Shown piece after piece: positions 1 through 8,190 of a stretch of DNA of 29,771 nucleotides. This DNA comes from CAZTKP01 sp964614215 (lineage in GTDB: Bacteria > UBP6 > UBA1177). Made by a program: the position numbers and the translations under genes. The stretch spans positions 1 through 29,771 of the forward strand of contig CAZTKP010000013.1 in the NCBI GenBank assembly GCA_964614215.1, in the 5' to 3' direction. The notes beneath the pieces are model-generated. The model did no database searches and was not told the DNA's origin. It was given only the letters and a program-made list of their open reading frames with translations. How positions within the stretch are numbered: position 1 is the stretch's first letter; every line of letters begins with the position of its first letter.

Positions 1-28
1 AAAATCTTAAAATACCACCCCCATATTA

Positions 29-57
29 TTGACTTGGTAAATTTTTACAGTTATACA
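29..57 (+). promoter_or_regulatory. Sigma70-type promoter of iorA-iorB copy 1
   Basis: TTGACT at 29-34 is followed after 17 bases by TATACA at 52-57, giving a plausible vegetative promoter. Transcription would begin near 64, about 40 bases before the GTG start of iorA. No terminator or other element is visible in bases 1-28. Confidence 0.5.
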
Positions 58-102
58 CATTTTGTTGGATGCTAGTCTGATTTAGAAATATTGGAGGTCA
101 AA

Positions 103-1710
103 GTGACTAAGAAAAAGATGCTGCTTCTTGGTGATGAAGCTATCGCGCAGGGAGCTATTGATGCTGGTATTTCCGGTTTTTATGCATATCCGGGAACACC
201 TTCTACAGAGATCATGGAGTACGCCCAGCATTCAAAGGAAGCTGCCGAGCGTAATATTCACAGAACATGGTCGGCTAATGAAAAGACTGCGGCTGAGGGC
301 GCTATCGGAATGAGCTATGCCGGAAAGAGAAGTATGGCGATGATGAAGCATGTCGGTCTCAACGTTGCAATGGATCCTTTCGTAAATTCGGGAATTACCG
401 GTGCTAACGGCGGATGTATCTACACTGTTGCAGACGATCCCAGCATGCACTCATCTCAGGATGAGCAGGATTCAAGAATTCTTGCAAAGTTCGCGATGAT
501 GCCTACTTTCGAGCCTTGCGATCAGCAGGAAGCCTACGACATGGTTTTCTATGCTTACGAGCTTTCAGAAAAGTATAAGATCCCTGCAATGATGAGGATC
601 ACAACAAGACTTGCTCATTCAAGAGCCGGTGTCGAGGTTAGAGATAAACTTGCACAGAACGAAGGTTCACTTCCTGAAGATAAGAGACAGTTCGTTCTTC
701 TTCCCGCAATTGCCAGAAGAAGATATAAGGGCCTTCTGGGAATGCAGAAAGACCTTAAGAACGAATCTGAAGTTTCAGGATGGAACAGATACATCGACGG
801 TAAGGATAAGTCAATGGGCATAATTGCATGCGGACTTGGTTACAACTACCTGATGGAAAACTATGTTGATGAAGAGTGTCCTTATCCGGTTGTTAAGGTC
901 AGTCAGTATCCAGTACCGGAGAAGATGATAAAGAAACTGGTTGAAGAGTGTGACAAAGTTCTTGTTCTTGAAGAGGGAATGCCGATGGTCGAAGAAGACC
1001 TCAGAGGACTTCTTGACCGTGATGTAAAGGTTATGGGACGCATCAGCGGTGAACTTCCCAGAGACGGTGAGCTTAATCCCAATCTTGTTAGAATGGCTCT
1101 CGGAATGCCTTCGATCAAAGGTGCTGATATTCCTGAACTTGTAGCTCCGAGACCTCCCAAACTCTGTGTCGGCTGCGGACATGCTGATATGTACATGGCT
1201 ATTAACGAAGCGATAAAGGATAAGTATGGTGACGGACACGTTTTCAGTGATATCGGATGCTACACACTCGGTGCACTTCCTCCGTTCCAGTCAATTAACA
1301 GCTGTGTTGATATGGGTGCGAGTATAACAATGGCAAAAGGTGCCGCAGATGCAGGTCTCTATCCGGCTGCCGCTGTTATCGGTGACTCAACTTTTACTCA
1401 TAGCGGAATGACAGGACTTCTTGATGCGGTTCTTGATAAGGCGAACATTATTGTTTTTATCGCTGACAACTCGACAACAGGTATGACAGGTGGACAGAAG
1501 TCCCACGCTGAAGGAAGAGTGGTTCAGATCGTTAAAGGTCTCGGTGTTGATCCTGATCACATCAGACTTATTAATCCCATCAAGAAAAACCACGAGGATT
1601 TTGTAAAAATAATCGAAGAAGAGCTTGCTTTTGACGGTGTTTCAGTGATCATTCCGCAAAGAGAATGTATGCAGACACTTAGAAAAAAGACCAAAGCTGC
1701 TAAAAAATAG
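103..1710 (+). CDS. iorA: Indolepyruvate ferredoxin oxidoreductase alpha subunit, short form without ferredoxin domain
   Basis: Thiamine-diphosphate enzyme that oxidatively decarboxylates aryl pyruvates (indolepyruvate, phenylpyruvate) to aryl-acetyl-CoA, passing electrons to ferredoxin; it works with IorB, encoded next. The N-terminal pyruvate-oxidoreductase domain has the YPGTPSTEI motif. The TPP domain carries CVGCGH (about residue 354) and the GDSTF...DNSTTGMTGG diphosphate/Mg site. The protein ends in a Lys-rich tail (RKKTKAAKK) right after the TPP domain, so the C-terminal 2[4Fe-4S] module found in most IorA (about 600-650 residues, as in the paralogue at 22526-24397) is absent. I chose GTG at 103 (535 residues) because GGAGGT at 93-98 precedes it at good spacing; a TTG at 91 would overlap that site. 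Electrons must leave through a separate acceptor. Another 2-oxoacid substrate cannot be excluded. Confidence 0.9.
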   Translation: MTKKKMLLLGDEAIAQGAIDAGISGFYAYPGTPSTEIMEYAQHSKEAAERNIHRTWSANEKTAAEGAIGMSYAGKRSMAMMKHVGLNVAMDPFVNSGITGANGGCIYTVADDPSMHSSQDEQDSRILAKFAMMPTFEPCDQQEAYDMVFYAYELSEKYKIPAMMRITTRLAHSRAGVEVRDKLAQNEGSLPEDKRQFVLLPAIARRRYKGLLGMQKDLKNESEVSGWNRYIDGKDKSMGIIACGLGYNYLMENYVDEECPYPVVKVSQYPVPEKMIKKLVEECDKVLVLEEGMPMVEEDLRGLLDRDVKVMGRISGELPRDGELNPNLVRMALGMPSIKGADIPELVAPRPPKLCVGCGHADMYMAINEAIKDKYGDGHVFSDIGCYTLGALPPFQSINSCVDMGASITMAKGAADAGLYPAAAVIGDSTFTHSGMTGLLDAVLDKANIIVFIADNSTTGMTGGQKSHAEGRVVQIVKGLGVDPDHIRLINPIKKNHEDFVKIIEEELAFDGVSVIIPQRECMQTLRKKTKAAKK

Positions 1711-1720
1711 GAGGTGATCG

Positions 1721-2302
1721 ATGAAGTGTGATATTATTCTTGCAGGAGTAGGCGGACAGGGTATCCTTTCGATCGCGACAGTTCTTGGATATGCAGCTGT
1801 TGAAAGCGGACTTTACCTTAAACAGGCCGAGGTTCACGGAATGAGCCAGAGAGGCGGAGACGTTCAGAGTCATTTCAGGATTTCAGACAAACCTATTTTC
1901 AGTGATCTTGTTCCCGAAGGAAAGGCCGACATCATTATCAGTGTAGAGCCGATGGAATCACTCCGTTATCTTCCTTATCTCAGCGAAACGGGCTATCTTG
2001 TTACAAATACAACTCCTTTTGTTAATATCCCGAATTATCCGGAAATAGAGGATGTAATAGCTGAAATTAAGAAGCTTCCCAGACACATTGCTATCGATGC
2101 TGATTCAATTGCAAAGGAAGTTAAAAATCCAAGAGGAATGAACATGGTCATTGCAGGTGCTGCAAGTGTTTTCATGGACCTGGATTTCGAGCTGATGAAA
2201 AAGAGCATTAATGTGATCTTCGGAAGAAAAGGCGAAGAGATCGTCAATTCAAATATAGCGGCTCTTGAGGCTGGCAGAGAATTTTCTTTAAAGAACAAGT
2301 AA
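1721..2302 (+). CDS. iorB: Indolepyruvate ferredoxin oxidoreductase beta subunit
   Basis: Gamma-type 2-oxoacid oxidoreductase subunit (193 residues, normal IorB length) that completes the IorAB enzyme and helps bind CoA and substrate. The N-terminal Rossmann-like motif GVGGQGI is at residues 9-15, followed by the family's conserved EVHGMSQRGGDVQSHFR segment. The start is well supported: AGGAGGTGAT overlaps the iorA stop and sits just before ATG 1721, with 10 bases between the genes, so the two are cotranscribed and probably translated in step. A second, diverged copy lies at 21969-22526 on the minus strand. No terminator is evident in the 111 bases downstream. Confidence 0.92.
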   Translation: MKCDIILAGVGGQGILSIATVLGYAAVESGLYLKQAEVHGMSQRGGDVQSHFRISDKPIFSDLVPEGKADIIISVEPMESLRYLPYLSETGYLVTNTTPFVNIPNYPEIEDVIAEIKKLPRHIAIDADSIAKEVKNPRGMNMVIAGAASVFMDLDFELMKKSINVIFGRKGEEIVNSNIAALEAGREFSLKNK

Positions 2303-2413
2303 GTCTAAACTGATCTAACTTCTATCCCAAGTAAAATTGAAAAGATATCTAAAATAGTTAAACTGTATTACAGCATTGAAAAATTTTTGAAAACAGCTCA
2401 AAAGGAACAGAAA

Positions 2414-4504
2414 ATGTCAAAAAATACTCTTGCGGAAGGGGTGGAAAACCTTAGTCCCGGACTTATTCCCGGCGCTTCTGTGACAAAATTTTCGGATGAT
2501 ATCTATTTTGTCCAGTATGAAGACAGAACGGCCAAGATAGATAGTTATGAAAGTGAAATTGTTGAGAGACTGGATGGGAAAACACCGCTTTGTGAAATTA
2601 TTGCTCAGAATATAAGCGAAGGAAAAACGGAGATATTTGACAGGCTGATAAAACTCATATCAAAACTAGGAGAAAACTCTCTTTTTGATGAAAGAACTGC
2701 GTCACTTCTGAAAAGTGGTGAAAAACGGAAGGTGCCTTTTGTAAGTGAGATTACCGGATGGCAGCTGAAGAAAAACAGGTCCATGAAGATGAAAGGAAAG
2801 ATCCTGTTCTCTATCCCGTCAATATTACTGTTGATACTTCTGGCGGCCTTTTCGTTTTATCAGATGCCGACAATTAAGGGTGTTAATATTCTCAAAGAGT
2901 TCGGTTCCGGAATAGTTCCTGTCCAGTTTTCCTACCTTCTGTCGATACTTTTCTCGGCTTTTGTTCTTATTTCCGTTCTTTCCACTGTAAGTCTTTCGGC
3001 TGCTGCAGATCTTTCTGCACGGGATTTGCCGGTAAAGATAGGGCTAAGGATGTGTTTCGGTGTTTTTTATCTTCATGTCAATTCATCGGCAATTGTAAGT
3101 GCGGGAAGAAAGAACGCTGTTAAGCATTTCCTAACACTGATACTAATTCCTTTCTCAATAGCGGGAATAGCCTCACTGGTCTGGTATAACGGGATCTTTG
3201 AACCTGCAATGACAATAATCCATACAGTTGCCTTTTCCGTCGGGTTATTTGCACTGGCTCCTTTCTTTAATTCCTTTCTGCTTAAGATCTCGGGATTCTT
3301 TATTCCGGGTCAGATGCAGGTCTTTACATTTTTAAGAAAAAAGTTCATAAAGGAGATCCTGACTCCCGGAAAGACCACAACAGAGGTGAACGGTCTCATA
3401 TTTCTGTCATCGGCAGGACTTATCTGGATCTTCGGTGTGTATAACTATTTCTGGAGCGTGGCAAGTTCGACTTTGACCTATCTTCTTGCAGATGCAGTGA
3501 ACTCCGGAGCTGTCAGCAATGTCTTTATTATTATAGCTCTGTGTCTGATCGCCGCACCGCTGTTCTTTATCTTTGCCGCAGGGGCTTTTGTGTTTTTCGG
3601 TAACATCGGCAGTGTCGCAAGAACTCCTTATGTCAAAATGAACAGACTGGCGGCATCCATAGCGTCAAAAAAGGTCCCGTCAAAATCTCAGATCTTTGCT
3701 TTTCTTGAGAAGATCTCTCTTTTTTCGGGTCTTAGTGAACCGGAACTTGCCGAGTTGTGTTCGCACATAAGACTGATGAAGTTCGGTCCCGGAACAAGGA
3801 TAATCCAGCAGGGGGAAAAAGGGGATGCGTTCTATACGATGGTTGCAGGAAAAGCCGACGTAGTTATTGAGGACAGCAGCGGTAATGAAGATGTCGTTGA
3901 AGAACTTGTAACAGGAGATTCTTTCGGAGAAATAGCCCTGCTTGAAGAGGTTCCCCGGACAGCGGGAGTTGTTACGGTGACATCTGCAGCCGTTTTTGAG
4001 ATAAAAAAAGAATCTTTTACAAAGTTCGTAGTTGCCTCGGCGGGAGGAATGGAAAAGGTTACAGACCAGATAAGGTTGGGAAAACTGCTTGCTGATATAT
4101 CGCTTTTCAAATTTATGACACCTAAACAGATATCTCAGATCATTCTGAAACTTGAATCGGTCGAGTTTGGAAAAGACAAAGTGATCTTCGAACAGGGGGA
4201 TACCGGCGATAAATTCTATGTTATTCAGGAAGGCAGTGTCAGAATAAACGGGGTCGAAGAAGGGAAAACAGTTGTTGATAAGACCCTTGAAAAAGGTGAT
4301 TTTTTCGGAGAGATCGCACTTATCAAAAAGGTTCCGCGAACAGCAGGGGCAAAGACTTTATCTGAATGCAGACTGTCTGCTTTAAGCAAGGAAGCTTTTC
4401 TGGAAATATTTTCCAATTCACTGATGGGAGGTGCGGAACTGGACGAAGTACTGAGCGAAAGGGTCGAACAGCTCGGGAAGGAGGCCCTGAAGTCATGTGG
4501 ATGA
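2414..4504 (+). CDS. Membrane protein with degenerate M50-type peptidase core and two cyclic-nucleotide-binding domains
   Basis: A 696-residue protein. Residues 15-95 look like a small PqqD/winged-helix type domain. Residues 128-398 contain about six hydrophobic segments arranged like the M50 membrane metalloproteases found with HlyD/PqqD systems. Where such proteases have HExxH, this one reads SLSAAADLSARD (193-204). Where they have NxxLKLDGYY, this one reads NSFLLKISGFF (286-296). All expected zinc ligands are therefore missing and the protein is probably a pseudo-enzyme. Residues about 427-540 and 555-665 are two cNMP-binding domains with intact phosphate-binding cassettes (FGEIALLEEVPRTAG, FGEIALIKKVPRTAG). 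I chose ATG 2414, with AAAGGAA upstream, over TTG 2387. The stop overlaps the next gene by 10 bases. A cNMP-sensing membrane scaffold is the likely role; the M50 link rests on motif pattern only. Confidence 0.6.
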   Translation: MSKNTLAEGVENLSPGLIPGASVTKFSDDIYFVQYEDRTAKIDSYESEIVERLDGKTPLCEIIAQNISEGKTEIFDRLIKLISKLGENSLFDERTASLLKSGEKRKVPFVSEITGWQLKKNRSMKMKGKILFSIPSILLLILLAAFSFYQMPTIKGVNILKEFGSGIVPVQFSYLLSILFSAFVLISVLSTVSLSAAADLSARDLPVKIGLRMCFGVFYLHVNSSAIVSAGRKNAVKHFLTLILIPFSIAGIASLVWYNGIFEPAMTIIHTVAFSVGLFALAPFFNSFLLKISGFFIPGQMQVFTFLRKKFIKEILTPGKTTTEVNGLIFLSSAGLIWIFGVYNYFWSVASSTLTYLLADAVNSGAVSNVFIIIALCLIAAPLFFIFAAGAFVFFGNIGSVARTPYVKMNRLAASIASKKVPSKSQIFAFLEKISLFSGLSEPELAELCSHIRLMKFGPGTRIIQQGEKGDAFYTMVAGKADVVIEDSSGNEDVVEELVTGDSFGEIALLEEVPRTAGVVTVTSAAVFEIKKESFTKFVVASAGGMEKVTDQIRLGKLLADISLFKFMTPKQISQIILKLESVEFGKDKVIFEQGDTGDKFYVIQEGSVRINGVEEGKTVVDKTLEKGDFFGEIALIKKVPRTAGAKTLSECRLSALSKEAFLEIFSNSLMGGAELDEVLSERVEQLGKEALKSCG

Positions 4505-4908
4505 AACTTATGGGCATAATAACGACTGTTGTGATAATAAATCAGTCAACAGGCATAGGAGCAGAGCAGCTGGAGTATGTTTCCAACCTTGTTAAAACAG
4601 TTCTCGTTCAGAGTGAAACAGATTCTCTGGCCTATATTGTGCAGACCAACAAAGTAATGGCAAATGACGGAGTTCTGCCATATCTTTCGGATGACGAATG
4701 GGCGGATTTCATAAGACATCAGATGAAATCAAAGACTAGGGACAGGGACACTTCAAAAGATCTCTGGGGCATGCCGTATGAAGTTGCTGAAATGGATCCT
4801 GTTCCCGGAACCATGTCGATAGGTTTTGTCGTAAGAAGCAGAGGCCCGGACGGTCGTTTTGAGACTGATGATGATATTATTTCAGGATATAAGTATAATT
4901 CTATGTAA
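4495..4908 (+). CDS. Small exported protein with GspG-pseudopilin-like C-terminus
   Basis: A 137-residue protein beginning at ATG 4495, chosen because AAGGAGG (4478-4484) lies upstream and the start overlaps the previous stop, which implies translational coupling. Residues 1-24 form a hydrophobic export signal ending near GIGAEQ. The C-terminal part has DLWGMPYE followed by SRGPDGRFETDDDI. This arrangement resembles the end of type II secretion major pseudopilins (DPWGxPY...SxGxDG...DxDI), where the Asp-rich loop binds calcium. The usual prepilin N-terminus (G-F-T-L-I-E) is absent, so this is not a classical pseudopilin. It probably acts in the periplasm with the membrane protein encoded before it and the CsgG-like protein encoded after it. 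Function unknown. Confidence 0.6.
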   Translation: MWMKLMGIITTVVIINQSTGIGAEQLEYVSNLVKTVLVQSETDSLAYIVQTNKVMANDGVLPYLSDDEWADFIRHQMKSKTRDRDTSKDLWGMPYEVAEMDPVPGTMSIGFVVRSRGPDGRFETDDDIISGYKYNSM

Positions 4909-4923
4909 TTTATGGAGAAAGTT

Positions 4924-6719
4924 ATGGGCTACGCTAAGTCGGTAGCGGTGTTTTTCCTGATGATATTACCTTCGGTTCTATTCAGTTTGGAAATTGATAA
5001 AAAGACAGATAGACAGAATAAGTTCGTGGAATCTATTTTTCAGAAAATGGATTACGACACGGTGTACTTTGAGTCAATAAGAAGGCTGAAAAAGAAGGGG
5101 AAGACTTCCCCTGAATTAACCCCGGAACAGTTCAATGAAGAAGTTGCCAGGGCATCTTTTAATCTGCCGATATTAAAGCGGTATCAGAAGGAGAAGGAAT
5201 CTTTTTTAAATGGATCTCCGTTTACACTTCCTCCTATTAAAGAGAGTTACAGAGTCTATATAAATCTTCTGTCTCTGCTCAATATGTTTCAGTCTTTTGA
5301 GAAAAATGACTATGCGACGGCCATTAAATACGGTGGTTATGTTGTCGTGCAGAAGAAAGAGAGTGTCGGTCTTACGACGGAAAAAAATACTGCGGATTAC
5401 TACGTTAAGCTTTTCAGGGAATACTACTTTATCATGGCGGCCTGCAACTACTATCTGAAAAACGATGAAAAGGCTGTTAAGTGGTTTGCAGGTATTGAGG
5501 CAGATGCCGATCTGAAAAAGCTTAAGGAACAGATGAGTAAGGAGAAAATGCAGGTAACGGATTCCAGAGAGCTCCGTTTAGAGGAACTTAGAACGAAACC
5601 TCTTGCGGTAATGGAGATGCTCAATGCTGACAAGGATCCTGAGAATGAGTGGATGACACACGGGATGACAGAGATACTCACAAACGAACTGGTCCAGAAT
5701 ACGGATATCCTGATCGTTGAAAGAAGCCAGCTGGAGAAAGTTTACAAGGAATTNNNNNNNNNNNNNNNNNNNNNNNNNNNNNNNNNNNNNNNNNNNNNNN
5801 NNNNNNNNNNNNNNNNNNNNNNNNNNNNNNNNNNNNNNNNNNNNNNNNNNNNNCGGAATTTGAGGATGTTTCGGCAACTGTTGCTGTGATACCTTTTGTC
5901 AATGTTACTGGAAACGGTGATGACAGCTGGATGATAAACGCCATTGTTGAAGCAATGACCGGCGATCTTCCGAAACTTAATTTCACTGTCGTGGAAAGAA
6001 CTCAGCTGGTGGAACTTCTAAACGAGAAAGTCGGTCAGGTAGTGCTGCGGGAAGATGCAATTAGCGCTGGAAAAAGTGCCGGAGCGGATTTTCTCCTGAT
6101 GGGAAGTTTGTTTCATCAGGAATCTTTTCTGAAGCTCAACGCACGTTTTGTGGAGATAAATACAGGTATCGTTCTTTTTTCAGCAGAGGCGCAGAGTACG
6201 GATAACGATCTAAATGCGGCTATGGTCGATCTGGTTAAGAATATTGCGGAAAATCTGAACAGGAAACTGTCGCAGGAAACTATAGCTCAGCTGGCATCCA
6301 GAAAGATCTCGGAAACTGATTTCAGGAATAGTGTCCGCAAAGAGCTGGCAAAAGATTCTGTTAAAATGGCAGATGAGAACAAAAAGAGGGAAGAGAAAAA
6401 GCTCCGCAGGCTGGAAAATCTGCCGCGATGGCCTTTCTGGGTTTCTGTAGGAACTTTTACACTCGGTTTTGCTACGGCGATTTCACAGTTTGTGATACTT
6501 GATAGAACAGACGGGAGTGCGGAAGAAAGAAAAGTTCGTACAGCTTTAGGGTGGACGGGTTTCGGTCTGGCAGTTCTTTCTGCCGGATATATGATATTTG
6601 ATTCAGCCTGGCAGACGAAAGTTATCAACGAAAATAAGAAAAAAAGTATTCAGATCACACCTAAGGTAAGTGTCGGAAAGGAAAAAAGTGCCGAAGTTGT
6701 TATTTCAGGAAGTTTCTAG
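4924..6719 (+). CDS. Exported tandem CsgG/FlgO-like protein, interrupted by a scaffold gap
   Basis: One gene is read on both sides of a 100-N gap (5754-5853). The N-terminus has a signal peptide (MGYAKSVAVFFLMILPSVLFS), then a helical region of about 200 residues. Before the gap comes the beginning of a CsgG-like domain (LAVMEM...LTNELVQNTDILIVERSQLEKV). After the gap the same pattern starts again (VAVIPFVNV...AMTGDLPKLNFTVVERTQLVELLNE...GADFLLMGSLF), so two CsgG-like domains are probably in tandem. Two hydrophobic helices follow near 6424-6480 and 6540-6610. CsgG/FlgO/LpoB-type domains occur in outer-membrane assembly factors. ATG 4924 has GGAGAA six to nine bases upstream and is preferred to ATG 4912. 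The gap length is arbitrary, so the frame difference across it is not a frameshift. Confidence 0.65.
5754..5853. other. Assembly gap (100 N) inside CsgG-like gene
   Basis: Exactly 100 N, the usual placeholder for a gap of unknown length. It falls between two diverged copies of the same domain type. Confidence 0.97.
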
Positions 6720-6732
6720 CAATGCATCTCGC

Positions 6733-6760
6733 TTGACATTTGTAAAAATATAAAGATAAT
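6733..6760 (+). promoter_or_regulatory. Strong sigma70-type promoter of the AbiE pair
   Basis: A perfect -35 box TTGACA (6733-6738) and GATAAT (6755-6760, 5 of 6 matches) are separated by 16 bases in an AT-rich stretch. Transcription would start near 6767. A perfect tandem 9-base repeat TTTTTAATG follows at 6777-6785 and 6786-6794, a possible site for autoregulation by the AbiEi antitoxin. Confidence 0.6.
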
Positions 6761-6812
6761 TTTAAGGATATATTTCTTTTTAATGTTTTTAATGACAAAA
6801 AAAGGAAACAAA

Positions 6813-7415
6813 ATGAGGTTTGAGGAGTTTAGAAAGGTTTTTGCAGAAAAGAAGATCTTTGATGTTCAGGAAGTTGCTCTCGTATTTCTGGGTTTTGATA
6901 GAAGGCGGCTTTCAGAATGGCAGCAGAAGGGGTATATAAGGAAGATAATAAACGGATATTATTTTTTTCCTGAGGCAGATATTGACGAAAATTTTATAAT
7001 GAGAATGGCAAATATTATCTATCCTCATTCATACATAAGTCTTGAAACAGCAATGAGTTACCACTCTCTGATTCCCGAAGCTGTTTACCAGATAACGAGC
7101 TGTTCTACAAGGAAGACAAAAACTTTTGATACTTCTGTAGCGTCATTTTCCTACCGGTCGATCAAAAGCCGCCTTTTTTTTGGATACGGTCTGGAAAATA
7201 ATGTTCTGATCGCTTCTCCTGAGAAATCTCTCCTCGACTGGCTGTATTTCAGATATGATCTTGACTTAAACGATTTTAATGAAATGAGATTTAATACAGA
7301 GATCCTTGATCAGATAATCCATAATGAAAAAATTAAGAGTTATCTTAAGGTTATAGGTAGTTCTGCACTTGAAAGGAGATATGAAATTTTTCTGGAGGCA
7401 GTAAGAAATGCTTGA
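6813..7415 (+). CDS. abiEi: AbiEi-type antitoxin / transcriptional autoregulator
   Basis: A 200-residue protein of the AbiEi family, the antitoxin of type IV AbiE abortive-infection systems. Known members have an N-terminal winged-helix domain that represses their own promoter and a C-terminal domain that counters the toxin. Here residues 1-55 form the winged-helix region (LGFDRRRLSEWQQKGYIRKI, then NGYYFFPE). The C-terminal part has the typical YISLETAMSYHSLIPEA and SPEKSLLDWLYFR motifs. Start ATG 6813 has AAAGGAAA six bases upstream; ATG 6783 and ATG 6792 lie inside the tandem repeat and lack a ribosome site. It overlaps the toxin gene by 8 bases. The DNA is AT-rich compared with neighbours (17 of 60 bases are G/C at 7261-7320), suggesting acquisition by transfer. 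Confidence 0.85.
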   Translation: MRFEEFRKVFAEKKIFDVQEVALVFLGFDRRRLSEWQQKGYIRKIINGYYFFPEADIDENFIMRMANIIYPHSYISLETAMSYHSLIPEAVYQITSCSTRKTKTFDTSVASFSYRSIKSRLFFGYGLENNVLIASPEKSLLDWLYFRYDLDLNDFNEMRFNTEILDQIIHNEKIKSYLKVIGSSALERRYEIFLEAVRNA

Positions 7416-8190
7416 TATACAGTCAATTTTAAGCGAAGTCCCTGAAAAAGAGCGGGCATTTAAGAGAAATGTGCTCAGAGAATACCTTCAGCATCAGATA
7501 CTTGATATAATTTATCGCTCAAAAGAAGGAGGTAAGCTTATTTTTATGGGCGGAACAGCCTTAAGGATCGTTTACAGGAATATACGGTTCTCAGAGGATC
7601 TTGATTTTGACAACAGAGGCCTTAATGAAATTGATTTCAAGAGGTTGAGCGAAAAAATTCAAATGGAACTTGAAAAGGAAGGTTATGACGTTGAAATGAA
7701 AAATGTATTCAGAGGTGCCTATCACTGTCATCTAAAATTTCCCAGGTTACTTTTTGAGCAGGGGCTGACTCCTTTAAGTGAGGAAAAGATCCTTCTGCAG
7801 CTTGATGCCGAAGCTCAGGAATATGGATATGAACCAGCTGGATTTTTGCTGAGAAAGTTTAATTTTTTCAGGCATATACTTGCTGTTCCGATAGATACTC
7901 TGCTGAGTCAGAAAATATGTGCACTGCTTGGAAGAAAACGGAGTAAGGGAAGAGATTTCTTTGATGTTACATTCCTTTTTTCAAAAACGGTCCCTGATTA
8001 TAAGTATCTGTCAGAAAAAGTGGGAATAACCAATATGAATGAATTAAAGAAAGTGCTGCTGAAAAAAACAGAAAAATCTGATCTTAGACAGCTTACAGAT
8101 GATGTGAAACCTTTTCTTATTGATCAGGGACAGAAAGACAGAGTGCTGTTTTTTAGAGAATTTGTAGAATCTTTAGATCAATATTCGTAA
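7408..8190 (+). CDS. abiEii: AbiEii-type toxin, nucleotidyltransferase
   Basis: A 260-residue member of the AbiEii/AbiGii nucleotidyltransferase toxin family (MNT fold), partner of the AbiEi gene just upstream. The family's first motif is intact: FMGGTALR (46-53), then RNIRFSEDLDFD with the two metal-binding aspartates near residues 64-66. The later KICALLGRKRSKGRDFFDV motif is also present. Related toxins transfer nucleotides to tRNA 3' ends or bind GTP. The gene appears complete with all recognisable motifs, so the system may be active. It is AT-rich, ends convergently and overlaps the next gene (minus strand) by 13 bases; no terminator is seen between them. Confidence 0.87.
   Translation: MLDIQSILSEVPEKERAFKRNVLREYLQHQILDIIYRSKEGGKLIFMGGTALRIVYRNIRFSEDLDFDNRGLNEIDFKRLSEKIQMELEKEGYDVEMKNVFRGAYHCHLKFPRLLFEQGLTPLSEEKILLQLDAEAQEYGYEPAGFLLRKFNFFRHILAVPIDTLLSQKICALLGRKRSKGRDFFDVTFLFSKTVPDYKYLSEKVGITNMNELKKVLLKKTEKSDLRQLTDDVKPFLIDQGQKDRVLFFREFVESLDQYS

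Noticed and set aside
811..1239. 142-residue minus-strand frame inside iorA copy 1
   Set aside because: Shadow of a well-conserved gene; low-quality protein without domains.
2363..2373. Perfect palindrome CTGTA-T-TACAG before the pseudo-M50 gene, as a LexA-like operator
   Set aside because: Spacing does not fit known LexA boxes, and no convincing promoter surrounds it, so an 11-base palindrome is weak evidence.
4366..4494. N-terminal extension of the GspG-like protein to ATG 4366
   Set aside because: It would overlap the cNMP domain gene by 139 bases and bury the signal peptide; ATG 4495 has a proper ribosome site.
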